20,066 bases of DNA from Corallochytrium limacisporum (GCA_002811645.1 PDIP01000027.1:1-20066), one strand, 5' to 3'. Shown: positions 7,837 through 17,172, numbered from the stretch's first letter. Made by a program: numbers and translations. Notes: generated by a model not told the origin, from the sequence alone.

Positions 7837-10800
7837 ATGCCGGCTCCAATCGTTGCCCGTGTCCAAGATGACACAATAGCTCCCCAGCTGGCTGAATGTA
7901 AGCAGTATATTTCTGATTTTCTTAATAGTAGAGATAATTTGACTGCACAATTGACAGCATCAAAAGGATTTGTACAAAAACTTGACTACTTCCAGGAACA
8001 ACCGCAGTTGATCGACAGTTGTGCAGAGACATGGACCGACCAGCTATTGCAATATGTAAAGAGTACCAATCCCGTTGCTACCCCGGCCAAACTGAAAGCA
8101 GATGTACATGCCGCATGCCGCATGCTGTATGCGATTTCCAAAGTGTTGGGACCAAAATCTGCAGTTAAGTACTACACGCACGAGGCGTCAGACCTGGAAG
8201 TGGTACTTTTGGTTACGGAAGCCCAGGGTCCTCAGGACAACGTAAACTGGGAAACCAGGTACGTGCTACTCCTCTGGTTGAGCATGGTAGTGATGGTTCC
8301 ATTCGATCTAGAAGTCCTTGGGAAGGACACAACAGTAGCTGACCGGGTGTTCGCCATAGGCAGAAGTTATCTCAGGAATCCCGATAAGACTCGAGAAGCT
8401 GCTGCGAGGCTGGTTGCCCGCTTTCTTACTCGAGCGGATTGTGCAGAACGATTCTCTCCTGCTCAGATTGAATGGTGCAAAAGCCGTATTCATGACTTGT
8501 CGGATTCTCAAGCACTGGTAGGCACGAGAATCTTTCAATTGCTGGGTGTCCTCCAGCTGATAGCTGCTTTCTTCAAATTCATGCCCAGGTCTGTCTGCCA
8601 AGAGCATGATCAGATTATTCATGACATTCTGAGTATTTCCGAGTCCCCAAACTTTGAAAAGTATACAGGGCTTCGTATGTACGTAGTTAAGATTGCCAGT
8701 AGAATCGGACTTTGCCGAATGGCTCCTAAACTGGCCAGCTGGCGATATAGTCGCGGCTTCCGGTCAGTTGCTGACAACTTGAAACGCAGCACGGGTATCA
8801 AAACAATGAATGAGAGCAAGAATACGAAGGGGCCAGGAGGCGATGCAGGTGCCCTGGCACAGTACAGAGACAAGGCCCAGCAGTCGGTTGATGTGGCAGA
8901 CACGTCTAATAATTTTGAGACAACGGACTATTTAGCAGACATCATTGACCTGCATTTGCAGGGATTGCAGGATGAGCAAACAGTTGTTCGTTGGAGCAGT
9001 GCCAAGGGTCTTGGGCGCATCACGGGGCGTCTGCCACTTGCGATGGCCGATGATGTCGTGAAGAGCATTTTAGAGAACTTCGGGCCTTATGAAACTGATG
9101 CAGGACACCACGGCTCGTGTCTGGCGCTGGCAGAGCTTGCTCGTCGTGGTTTATTGCTACCTGCGCGTCTGTCTGCGGTTGTGCCCTTGGTGGTTGACGC
9201 CCTTGGGTATGATGTTCGTCGTGGGTCACACAGCGTGGGAAATCACGTTCGGGATGCCGCCTGTTATGTAGTTTGGGCGTTTGCCAGGGCCTACGAAGTG
9301 ACGATCATGCAGTCCTTTTCCAGTCAACTCGGAATCAATCTCATTGTCACATCGCTCTTTGATAGAGAGGTTAACTGTCGGCGCGCCGCTCATGCCGCTT
9401 TCCAGGAAAATGTGGGACGCTTAGGCAACTTTCCCCATGGTCTAGATATTCTTACCATCGCTGACTATTTTTCACTTTCTCGGCGTAGATATTGCTATTG
9501 CGTATTGGCCCCAAAGATAGCTGCATATCCGGAATATGGTTCAAGTATTTTGAATCACCTTGTGGAGAAAAGACTGATACATTGGGACAGCGATCTACGT
9601 GATCTAGCAGCAACCAGTATTGCAATCATCATTGAAAAAGAAAATCGGGACTTGTTATCGTTGGGGAAACAGGGAAACTGGCAGGAGACCATTGTGGTCC
9701 TTGCCGCGAGTGTCACTGGGGGCAGCATAGATGCTCGACATGGGCATATACTAGTAATCGGTCGGATCCTTCGGCGCTGTTGCCAACTGCAGCCTCACAC
9801 TGAGTGGTCAACGGACTTGTGGCAGTCTGTGCTTTGGATGATTCCACAGCTCGAAGACAAGGACAAGGCGTTTATTAAGCATGGTGTAGAGATTATGCGT
9901 GTGGGCGCCTGTGACTTTATCACTAATGTTTGTGAAAGCATTCCTAGTCTCGATTGCGTTCCGGAAGGATGTGACTTGTCTGTCATAACAGAGCGATTTG
10001 TAAGTTTTTGTTTGCGCTGCCTCCAGTACGACGACAAGATCATCCAGAAACCATCTGCAGCAGCCATGGCCGCAATTTGCAACCTGGTGGCCCGAACGCA
10101 ATCGGCGTCAGAGTTGCTGACCAAAATCTGTACATTGTCCATCGTGGACCCTTTGAAGGCGTCTGAAACTCCATTGTCTGAGAAAAGGGGCCTCGTTGAA
10201 GTTCTTGGAGGGCTAGATTTCGATCTACATCTGGCGTTGAAGGACACGCTGCTGCCCGTGTTGTATGAACTCGGTCGCTACAGCGGCCCGGATTCCTCTT
10301 TGGAATTGGAACTGGCTGGCCAGAAGGCAATGGTCCGTGCCCATGCCATCGATGCGATTCAAAGTATTCTCAGCAGGCAGCTGCGCGTGTCCGCACAGTT
10401 TGCTGAACTGATGATTGGATCTGAATATGAGGGCAATGGATCCGGCACCAGCGATGACAACGTAACTGGTCCGGATGGCCGCAGACTTAAACCGAGATAC
10501 GAACAGAGCTCTAGTACCGGACCTGTTTCAGCAGCCGTTGGTGAAGAGGGTGGCCCTGTCTCAGAAGTTCTTCGAACCATTTATCTCCGCAGTTCGAAAG
10601 AAGTTAGCGATGTCGTATCTGCCAAAACCAAATCCATGAGTGATCAAGACGTTACTCAGGATCAACCTGTGGGTGTTGGTGTGGGCATTCAGATTGAAGG
10701 TGAAGGGGAACTAGTTGATCGCCGCGGTGAACTGCTGCGGAGCCTTCGTGTGCCCATGCTTCCTTGGTTGGAAGAGAGCCGTGCACAGGGCGAGATGTTG

Positions 10801-12048
10801 CCCGTGGAACTCTTGAGGCAATGGATTGACGTGCTTCTCACGGCATTTGGTGACTACACCGTTGATAGCAGAGGAGATATTGGCAGTCGCACCCGCGATG
10901 CCGCGATGCGATGTGTGGCCTATCTGCTGCCCACTGTGGGGCTCTACTCTTGCACCGCCGGAGACCATCGAGGCGACCCATTGGATTCCGCAATTCCATT
11001 ACTACAGGAGCTTCTTCTGCTAACCGTAAAGCAGTGCTACGAACGCATTGATCGCGTGCGCATGGTTGCTGGTGGTACTCTTTATACCATGTGTATGCTG
11101 CAACGGTCGTCAGGTCCGATGTTCAATCATAAGGAGCCAGGGACGGCAATTTCACCCTGGGGTCAATTTCTTGAATGGTTCCAGTCAGTGACGGCAGCTT
11201 TCTCATCATCGTTGATGACCGACGACCTGCATCCCATCAACTATGCATCCGCCAAGACGTTCTTCCCGCAGGCAACAGAACTCTTGCTGCACCCCGTTTT
11301 GCGGCGAAAAGTTTTAGAGGGCCTGGTGCAAAGTGTCGGTTCCATGAGTGAGACCACCAGGCGCCATGCAACAGAAGCCCTTGTTACGCGCTTTGTTGGT
11401 TCTGAGTGTGTGACTGTCTGTGAAATTTTAGGAACGCTGAAGGAAATTCTGGTTGACTCACATGGAAACAAACGTGTCGTGGACTCTATCCTGCAGGCTC
11501 TGGAAGCCCTCTTGTTGCAGGACGTGATCGTTGTCGACAACAAGTCGAAGCAACCCCTAGTCGATCACTTGCTTGGCCTGGTTGAAGAAATCAAGGTCGA
11601 GTGCCGGAAAACCAAGGATATTGGCAAATTGGTGCAAGTATCCACTGTCCTCGCACTCATGTTGCACATTGATGCTGCAGTTGAGCTCGCTTGCTTACGA
11701 CAATTGGGTGTCCTTTTGGCACATCGTATTCCGCGTGTGCGTCTGCACACTGCTGCTCAGACAGCAAACATGATATCGGTGACGCTGGAGAAGGCTGAAG
11801 CATACGGAAAGCTCATCGGAAACGAGGTAAGCGAGGGAACCAAGGCAGAAAATAGCATAGCAGTGCCGACCCATGCTATTCCCAAGGGTTATCGGCAAGC
11901 ACTGGCGATTCTGCTCAGCGCTCAATGGGATCAAGAACTTGATGTCGTTCGCGGCTCGAGGGACGAGTTCTGTGAGGCATTGAAGATTCCGAAGCCAAAA
12001 CTCGTGACTAGGACTTCTAAGGAGAACCTCGCCTCTTCTGCAGCTTGA
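7837..12048 (+). CDS. TBCD: Tubulin-folding cofactor D
   Basis: A 1403-residue alpha-solenoid (HEAT/armadillo-like) protein. It captures beta-tubulin and works with cofactors C and E and ARL2 to assemble and recycle alpha/beta-tubulin dimers. The diagnostic stretch RRGLLLPARL with YDVRRGSHSVGNHVRDAACY and WAFARAY lies at about residues 434-486. The C-terminal cofactor D domain opens with DYTVDSRGDIGSRTRDAAM at about 1005-1023. It is longer than human TBCD (about 1190) or yeast Cin1 (about 1010). Part of the excess is a low-complexity, Gly/Ser/acidic insert at about 861-970 between the repeat body and the C-terminal domain. The frame has no introns despite its 4.2 kb. The start is the first ATG after an in-frame TGA at 7822-7824. 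It ends 110 bp from the convergent RING ligase gene. Confidence 0.95.
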   Translation: MPAPIVARVQDDTIAPQLAECKQYISDFLNSRDNLTAQLTASKGFVQKLDYFQEQPQLIDSCAETWTDQLLQYVKSTNPVATPAKLKADVHAACRMLYAISKVLGPKSAVKYYTHEASDLEVVLLVTEAQGPQDNVNWETRYVLLLWLSMVVMVPFDLEVLGKDTTVADRVFAIGRSYLRNPDKTREAAARLVARFLTRADCAERFSPAQIEWCKSRIHDLSDSQALVGTRIFQLLGVLQLIAAFFKFMPRSVCQEHDQIIHDILSISESPNFEKYTGLRMYVVKIASRIGLCRMAPKLASWRYSRGFRSVADNLKRSTGIKTMNESKNTKGPGGDAGALAQYRDKAQQSVDVADTSNNFETTDYLADIIDLHLQGLQDEQTVVRWSSAKGLGRITGRLPLAMADDVVKSILENFGPYETDAGHHGSCLALAELARRGLLLPARLSAVVPLVVDALGYDVRRGSHSVGNHVRDAACYVVWAFARAYEVTIMQSFSSQLGINLIVTSLFDREVNCRRAAHAAFQENVGRLGNFPHGLDILTIADYFSLSRRRYCYCVLAPKIAAYPEYGSSILNHLVEKRLIHWDSDLRDLAATSIAIIIEKENRDLLSLGKQGNWQETIVVLAASVTGGSIDARHGHILVIGRILRRCCQLQPHTEWSTDLWQSVLWMIPQLEDKDKAFIKHGVEIMRVGACDFITNVCESIPSLDCVPEGCDLSVITERFVSFCLRCLQYDDKIIQKPSAAAMAAICNLVARTQSASELLTKICTLSIVDPLKASETPLSEKRGLVEVLGGLDFDLHLALKDTLLPVLYELGRYSGPDSSLELELAGQKAMVRAHAIDAIQSILSRQLRVSAQFAELMIGSEYEGNGSGTSDDNVTGPDGRRLKPRYEQSSSTGPVSAAVGEEGGPVSEVLRTIYLRSSKEVSDVVSAKTKSMSDQDVTQDQPVGVGVGIQIEGEGELVDRRGELLRSLRVPMLPWLEESRAQGEMLPVELLRQWIDVLLTAFGDYTVDSRGDIGSRTRDAAMRCVAYLLPTVGLYSCTAGDHRGDPLDSAIPLLQELLLLTVKQCYERIDRVRMVAGGTLYTMCMLQRSSGPMFNHKEPGTAISPWGQFLEWFQSVTAAFSSSLMTDDLHPINYASAKTFFPQATELLLHPVLRRKVLEGLVQSVGSMSETTRRHATEALVTRFVGSECVTVCEILGTLKEILVDSHGNKRVVDSILQALEALLLQDVIVVDNKSKQPLVDHLLGLVEEIKVECRKTKDIGKLVQVSTVLALMLHIDAAVELACLRQLGVLLAHRIPRVRLHTAAQTANMISVTLEKAEAYGKLIGNEVSEGTKAENSIAVPTHAIPKGYRQALAILLSAQWDQELDVVRGSRDEFCEALKIPKPKLVTRTSKENLASSAA

Positions 12049-12158
12049 GACAATCTCCCCAACCTACTCTTTAAGTCATCTGTAATTATAAGAGACACAC
12101 AATGGGTCTCCAAGTAAAATATGAATTACTTTAGTGTTTTTAATCCGTGACAGTTTTT

Positions 12159-13724
12159 CTAGTGCTCAGCTTGGACAGTTGCATACTCTCCGACACGCGC
12201 CTCTACAATGGGAACGGTTGCATACCGCCGTCCATCAATGCTAACGATGGGATTTCCGTCTTCGTCTAGTTCTTCATGCTCGTCATCATTGTGCTCAGCT
12301 GCGCCGCTGTTTTCGTCTGTATTTGGGGCATCACTGGCAACGCCCGGTGTGGCAGTTCCGTCTTCCTCTTTAATTTCCTGCATGCTACGCACCTGCAGCA
12401 TGGAGTGGAAAGGAGCACGGCAAATCGGGCACGTCGTGCTCTGGTACCGCAGTACTTCCGCACAGCTGTCACACAGGCACAGGTGACGGCACGGTAATAC
12501 CATGGTATCCCTGGCTTCGCTCATGCAAATCACACAGTCTCGGTTGTCGTCTGTGTCAAAGTCTTCATCCTGGTCTTCCTCGTCCTGGTTTTCAGTTTGG
12601 GCCTTCTGCTCCAGACCATAGATCTCCTGTAGCACAAAAACCAAATTTCCTATAACCAGCTTCTGTTTAACTGTCCCTGCGTAGAACTCACCGTTGCCGA
12701 GCTTACCGATACGGCAGTAGGTCGCCTGTTGCTGGAACTGTTGCACACTGTCGGTGCCCTGCTGGCTATCTGCACTTTCGATGAGGATGACAAGCGGAAT
12801 GTCAGTCGGTGGCCTCAACTGCGTCGATCCAGCTTCACTGCAATCGTCTCCGCCATTTTCTCCGTTATTACGACGCCGGAAAGGGTTACGTGCCACTCGC
12901 AGCATCTCCGACCGACGACTCGCGCGGACAGGGGCAGGCCGTTCCGTACTGCTACTGCCTGTGTCGTTGTTGTCGTCATCTGCTGCAGGCGATTCCACGT
13001 CGGCACCTTCTTCGTCTACACCGGCAGGCAACGGTAGGCTACCTGTGCCAGTACCCATACTCATGGACATACTTTGGGGACGAGAAGGGCTTGATCCACT
13101 GGTGGGGGCTATGGTAGATGTAGTGCCGGTATGTGACACAGTGCTGGTCCTCGCGTCCGGTTTGCCGATCTCTGTGTTCCATTCCCATTGGTCTTCCGGT
13201 AGTTTTGTAATTTCCAGTACCGCCTGTGGGCCATCTTCAGTCTTTCCGAAAGCATGACGCATGCCCTCAGGGAACGCAAACCCTTCGCTTCCCTCAACAT
13301 GTTGCTTGTATGACAGTATTCCTTGGCTGTACACCTCCTTTGCGCCCAGGAATACGCTCACAGTGCAAGGTTCTAGTGCATCAAACTCAAAACTCAAACT
13401 GTACAGGCCCTGCTCCAAGTCCTCCACGGGCGTCAGCTTGATGGTTTCTTTGCGTACATTGAACAATGCCTTCATCACTGCAGTTCCCTTCAGGTTCGGA
13501 GGTGGTGGTGCCAGTCGCGGTCCGGCCATACCACGGCTCAACGCATTCAAATCGTTGGGCTGCCCAAAAATGTAGGTGCCTGCACCTCCCGTGGACAGAT
13601 ACTGCCCTCCAACTTGGCCATAGTATGTGTCACTGAAAATTCTGTCTCGGTCCTGCCCGTCCTGCCCTTCATCATTGTTCCTACGACGGAAGAGGTTCTG
13701 AAAACGTTCAACCAACTCCGGCAT
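12159..13724 (-). CDS. MGRN1/RNF157-type RING E3 ubiquitin ligase
   Basis: A 521-residue RING-HC ligase of the mahogunin (animal MGRN1/RNF157, plant LOG2) type. Such enzymes ubiquitinate membrane-traffic cargo and regulators. The substrate-side domain beside the RING lies at about 79-190 and resumes at about 305-372 (PLVILIES to FVLQEIYG). It is split by an insert of about 110 Ser/Thr/Pro/acidic residues, where the family usually has a shorter link. The RING uses C397, C400, C412, H414, C418, C421, C432 and C435 in the context LPCRHLCLCDSCAEVLRYQ, closely matching MGRN1. The tail (about 450-490) is acidic. The protein starts MPEL, so it lacks the Gly-2 N-myristoylation site seen in animal and plant members. 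A motif FRRRNN occurs twice (12-17 and 282-287). An in-frame TAG about 30 nt upstream supports this ATG. Intronless. Confidence 0.92.
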   Translation of the reverse strand: MPELVERFQNLFRRRNNDEGQDGQDRDRIFSDTYYGQVGGQYLSTGGAGTYIFGQPNDLNALSRGMAGPRLAPPPPNLKGTAVMKALFNVRKETIKLTPVEDLEQGLYSLSFEFDALEPCTVSVFLGAKEVYSQGILSYKQHVEGSEGFAFPEGMRHAFGKTEDGPQAVLEITKLPEDQWEWNTEIGKPDARTSTVSHTGTTSTIAPTSGSSPSRPQSMSMSMGTGTGSLPLPAGVDEEGADVESPAADDDNNDTGSSSTERPAPVRASRRSEMLRVARNPFRRRNNGENGGDDCSEAGSTQLRPPTDIPLVILIESADSQQGTDSVQQFQQQATYCRIGKLGNGEFYAGTVKQKLVIGNLVFVLQEIYGLEQKAQTENQDEEDQDEDFDTDDNRDCVICMSEARDTMVLPCRHLCLCDSCAEVLRYQSTTCPICRAPFHSMLQVRSMQEIKEEDGTATPGVASDAPNTDENSGAAEHNDDEHEELDEDGNPIVSIDGRRYATVPIVEARVGEYATVQAEH

Positions 13725-14370
13725 AGTTGATACAATTGGTTCCTTATGGCACTAGTATTGCAATTTTTTTCTACTCGGAAAATGTGATCATAGAGGAAGT
13801 TGCGCTGTTCCTAGTGTCCCACAGTCATACTTCTTTCGAAACCATACCAAATGCTTAACCAATCCTGCGCTCCAATTCGCTGCCGTGCATACAAAAACTT
13901 TACGAACAATATGAACAGGACTCAATTTTGAAATAGATTTTATTCTTAACCCAGAATACACGAAACCCCAAACTTCACTGGGCGGTGGTCCAGAACAGGA
14001 GACGTCGTCTCCACAGTCAAGCTGCACAGACAGCAACCAATGCCTCCGGAAAGAGGAATTGTGAACCACATAAGGTACTGCCACGCCCCCCCTTCTCTCT
14101 TCCTTTTTTTTGGGTGCTCCACTTTTTGTCCCTCATCACCTCATTTTTCCAGTACTAGTCCGGTACTGTGGTTGGCGTAGAAGAGAAGGACGGAACGTAA
14201 CGAGGAGGAGGGAAGGGGGGGGTTGGTGTGGAGAGCCGAACTGGTGCCGAAGAGAAAGAGCGATGAGAGGCACTCTTCGGTCCCTTCGCCAAGGGGCCCG
14301 GATCACCTCCTTTACGCGGTAGACTTTCTCTACCACGCTCCTCCCCTTATCCGCAGGCGGCTACATCAAT

Positions 14371-14426
14371 CTCTCTCCGTCTCTCTCTCTCTCTCTCGCT
14401 CTCCGTCTCTCTCTCTCTCTCGCTCT
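14371..14426. repeat. CT-rich microsatellite with a tandem duplication
   Basis: A polypyrimidine tract made mostly of CT dinucleotides. It contains two near-identical tandem units, each opening with CTCCGT and closing with CGCT: 14375-14400 (26 bp) and 14401-14424 (24 bp), differing by one CT step. This is typical of replication slippage. On the minus strand it is a GA tract about 650-700 bp upstream of the RING gene start. Confidence 0.95.
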
Positions 14427-14885
14427 GCGGCGGGGACTCGTTCACAGACAGAACCACGACCCCCCCCCCGGCCTTTCCCGGACAATGGCACCAGTCCGTG
14501 CGATCTCCCAACAACGGGCTTTCCTCCGGTGGGACTAACAAACCCAAAACGTCCGATGGTTTTAGTCCGTTGCGTTGACCATACCGAGCTTACCCGTTGC
14601 CTTTTTTTTTTATAGTGCTGATCGCTGATTTTTTTGTTTCGTGCTTCTCCATCGAACGGATCTTTTCTTTTTCTTTCTTTTTTATTTGTTTGCTCAGCGT
14701 CGTGCGGCTTTTGCTTTTCACAGGCTTTGGCCCTCTCCCCCCCTCCCCCCTCTTGACCCACACTGCCCCTTGGACCCTGTGACGATGTGACAATGGTGGG
14801 AGCATAAAGGGACACCCCCAACTCTTCCTCCGCCGACTTTTTTCTTCCCTAACGTTTCGGGCGCGCCTTCATCTCTGCCCTAGGT

Positions 14886-14926
14886 CCCCCCCCCGGGGGG
14901 GAGGGATGGGGAGGAGGGGGGCAGGG
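14886..14926 (+). repeat. C9G7 palindrome running into a G-quadruplex motif
   Basis: Nine C (14886-14894) are followed at once by seven G (14895-14901), a near-perfect self-complementary run. Five G runs follow on the plus strand (14895-14901, 14903-14905, 14908-14911, 14916-14921, 14924-14926) with loops of 1, 2, 4 and 2 nt. This satisfies the usual four-run quadruplex pattern. It sits near the switch from pyrimidine-rich to purine-rich sequence. Confidence 0.9.
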
Positions 14927-15322
14927 CGTTTCCCTGCGACAGGAATGATTTGACCATAGTATTTCTATACTGAATGTCGTTCACACCATTTTCCGGGTGT
15001 ACACGGGTGGGAGGTCGCAATGCAAAACCTTTCTCCCGTACTTCTCCGTACACACACAAACACCGCTGCTGCACTGGGGAGAAAGCGGAGAGAGCGACAG
15101 AGAATGGAAAAGACAGGGTGATGGGAACCCAAAACAAAACGGGGGAAGCGAAGAACAGAGAGAGAGAGGAGTAGTAGTGTGTTGCTCTACCAACAAGGCG
15201 AAGGGTCAGTGCCGGGGAGGAGAGACCTGTCTTGCTCCGTTGCGCTGGCCAGCCGCGGGACCGAAGGGGACAGAGCCGAGAATGACTCCAAAATAGGGGG
15301 CTTTACAAGGGGGACAGTGGAA

Positions 15323-15360
15323 GGGGGGGGGGGGAGAGGACAAAGAGAGAGAGAGAGAGA
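15323..15360. repeat. G12 run followed by a GA microsatellite
   Basis: Twelve consecutive G (15323-15334), then an alternating AG tract (15344-15360). It belongs to a longer purine-rich block on the plus strand, the counterpart of the pyrimidine block about 900 bp upstream. Confidence 0.95.
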
Positions 15361-15471
15361 CAACACCCCCCCTTCCCTCCAGAAAATGAAACCCGCGAGA
15401 ATGCAGGGGGGGCGGCGCCGGAGCCGTACCAAAAGGCAGAGCCCGGGGGCCTTGAGGGCAGGGATGCGGAC

Positions 15472-15506
15472 GAAGGGAGGGCGGAGGAGGAGGGGAGGAG
15501 GGGAAA
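15472..15506 (+). repeat. GGA/GGGGA polypurine tract
   Basis: A nearly unbroken purine run of GGG, GGA and GGGG blocks with one C interruption, ending in an A run. It could form triplex or quadruplex structures. It lies about 440 bp beyond the stop of the minus-strand secreted protein gene. Confidence 0.85.
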
Positions 15507-15946
15507 AACCGTTTCCTCTCCTTCTTTTCTTCTCTTTCTTTCGTTCCCTTGGTCGGTGAAATAAAACTGAAAACCTATTTAATTTCAATTTGAGGGCAGG
15601 GACAGATCTGTTTTGAAGACGTCAGTATGCTGGCTCAATGGATTTGTCACCCCACTGGGCGCAGTCCCCCGGCCCGGGGACCACCTCAACGGACCGGAGA
15701 GCGGGATCAGGATGAACCGATCTTGAGAGAAGCAACTGACGATTGCGGGTTGAGTTTGTGTTTTTGTGTTTTGTTTTTGTGTATATTTTGTGTGAATTAA
15801 GATTGATTCATCGTAGAGGATATATACTTTACATCATACAGGTGGCATCTTGGTTGATTACTCGTATCTTGTGCAGTTTTGACCACTAGGGGTTCTTTAA
15901 GTTCTGCGGGATGGTGTCCACCGGGTTCTTACGGTTTTCGGGGCGC

Positions 15947-17077
15947 TCAGAAGCGGTATTTTTCGTCCAGTTCACCGTCAGCCAATTCCTCATAGTCAGG
16001 ATCTTCGGGAAAGCGTCCTTCGTCGGTCTCAATAGGCACGGCAGAGTCCTGAATGGTGTAGAGCGGCACAGAATCGGGGGCGTCCTCCGGGTTCAGAGTG
16101 AAAGAAGAAGAAGGAGCCGGGTCGCTTGGGAAGTCATCGGGGAACCCAGCTGGGAACTCTGAAGGGGAAGGAGCAGCCTTGGAGACGTAGTCATCCAGGG
16201 CCACAGGAGAAGGAGATTCAAGCTCAGAGACGGTCACTTCTACGGGAGAAGGAGAAGGAGATTCAAGCTCAGAGACAGTGACATCTACGGGCAAAGGAGA
16301 AGGAGATTCAAGCTCAGAGACAGTGACATCTACGGGAGAAGGAGATGCAAGCTCAGCGACAAGGACATTTACGGGAGAAGGTGCAGCCAAAGGAGATGGC
16401 GATGCTTTGTTAACAAAGGCCTTGCGTCCCAGAGCCTTCTTGGTGAAGTCCTTGGCTTTGGGGTTTGCCTTGGGGGCACGACGGAACTTTGGTGCCAAGC
16501 CCAAATCATATACACCATCGTCTTCCGGGCTGTTAAAGAGCTTCTTTCCCTCGATCAAAGCGTCCACGTCATCGTCCTTATACTTTCCATGGTTCTCCTC
16601 AGCTTCGTCAACGACGACCTGGCGGCGGTACTTATCGTCGTACTTGCCACGGTTCTCTTTCGGTTCGTCAGCTACAACCTGACGGCGGAACTTGGCTTTG
16701 TTCTTCTCTACACCCTTAAAGCGCAGTTTGCCTTCACGGCCACGAGCGGCCCTCAGACGAGCAAGTTCACGCTCACGGGCGTCAGCCTTAGCCCGCTGCC
16801 TGCGCAGCTCAGCAGCCTCAGCAAGCTGAACCTGCTCATAACGGGGGTCGGTCAGTTCTGCGGCGAGAGCTTTCTTTCGTTCAGTGAGAAGGTCCTCCTC
16901 ATAGATCGGCTCAGCGCGACCTTCGGTTAGTTGTTGGGCACGGGCGCGTTCATGCTCGCGCAGCTGCTCAACATCGAGTTCCCGCGTCTCGAACTTGCCC
17001 TCTGGCTCAGGAACAGGAACAGCCAGAGCCTGGTGACCAACAGCAAGAATAGCAGCAATGACAAAAGTAATCTTCAT
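15947..17077 (-). CDS. Secreted repeat protein with dibasic processing-like sites, function unknown
   Basis: A 376-residue protein with a classic signal peptide (MKITF..., likely cut after A19). Not recognised as a known family. After a VPVPEPE start comes an Arg/Glu/Ala-rich, probably helical segment (about 30-115). A 20-residue tandem repeat follows: KFRRQVVADEPKENRGKYDD (129-148) then KYRRQVVVDEAEENHGKY (149-166). A third RR site is at 199-200 (KFRRAPK). The Arg-Arg pairs at 131-132, 151-152 and 199-200 look like Kex2/furin-type cleavage sites. The first two would leave Gln at the new N terminus. Residues 225-296 hold five SPSP-V-x-V-x-x-EL type repeats. The C-terminal third is acidic and ends KYRF. 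It could be a processed peptide precursor or a wall/matrix protein. A TATA-like TATTTAAAA lies about 95 bp upstream. The signal peptide, the regular composition and the in-frame repeats support it as a real gene. Confidence 0.85.
   Translation of the reverse strand: MKITFVIAAILAVGHQALAVPVPEPEGKFETRELDVEQLREHERARAQQLTEGRAEPIYEEDLLTERKKALAAELTDPRYEQVQLAEAAELRRQRAKADARERELARLRAARGREGKLRFKGVEKNKAKFRRQVVADEPKENRGKYDDKYRRQVVVDEAEENHGKYKDDDVDALIEGKKLFNSPEDDGVYDLGLAPKFRRAPKANPKAKDFTKKALGRKAFVNKASPSPLAAPSPVNVLVAELASPSPVDVTVSELESPSPLPVDVTVSELESPSPSPVEVTVSELESPSPVALDDYVSKAAPSPSEFPAGFPDDFPSDPAPSSSFTLNPEDAPDSVPLYTIQDSAVPIETDEGRFPEDPDYEELADGELDEKYRF
16206..16375 (-). repeat. Tandem in-frame coding repeats (SPSP-PV units)
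   Basis: Four consecutive units of about 40-45 bp (roughly 16206-16245, 16246-16290, 16291-16335, 16336-16375) share AGGAGATTCAAGCTCAGAGA-like sequence with few changes. All lengths are multiples of three or nearly so in the aligned cores, and the frame is kept. They encode the repeated SPSP, V-x-V and EL blocks. A fifth, more diverged protein unit precedes them in the reading direction. Confidence 0.9.
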
Positions 17078-17172
17078 TTTGCTTTTGGTATTTCGTGTGC
17101 GCTTCTTTAACGTTACGTTCTTTAAGTGCTTGGATCAGATCATCAGAGTTCTCCGTTTGCCACTGATCGCTC

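Larger units (their letters stand above)
13725..15946. other. 2.2 kb gene-less, low-complexity region
   Basis: This lies between the start of the RING ligase gene and the stop of the secreted repeat protein gene, both on the minus strand. It should hold the promoter of the former and the 3' UTR of the latter. No frame is convincing: predicted peptides are dominated by Ser/Leu, Arg/Glu or Pro/Gly repeats translated from simple sequence. On the plus strand the sequence is pyrimidine-rich from about 14340 to 14890 and purine-rich from about 15050 to 15510. No rRNA, tRNA, SRP, RNase P or U6 RNA could be recognised by eye. Confidence 0.6.

Noticed and set aside
14223-14615. Plus-strand 130-codon frame in the low-complexity region
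   Set aside because: Much of it is Ser/Leu/Arg repeats read from the CT tract and Pro from C runs; no domain, and simple sequence keeps stops rare in all frames.
15187-15588. Minus-strand 133-codon frame and its plus-strand counterpart (15179-15559)
   Set aside because: Both overlap the same purine/pyrimidine tracts and give Arg/Gly or Pro/Leu/Ser low-complexity peptides; typical chance frames.
15690-15740. U6 snRNA-like string GGATGAACCG
   Set aside because: Only ten bases match; the essential ACAGAGA and AGCAGTTCCCCTGC-type segments that should precede it are absent.
16278-16682. Plus-strand frames opposite the secreted repeat protein gene
   Set aside because: They mirror the repeats of the minus-strand gene, which has a signal peptide, regular composition and a TATA-like element; the plus frames have none.
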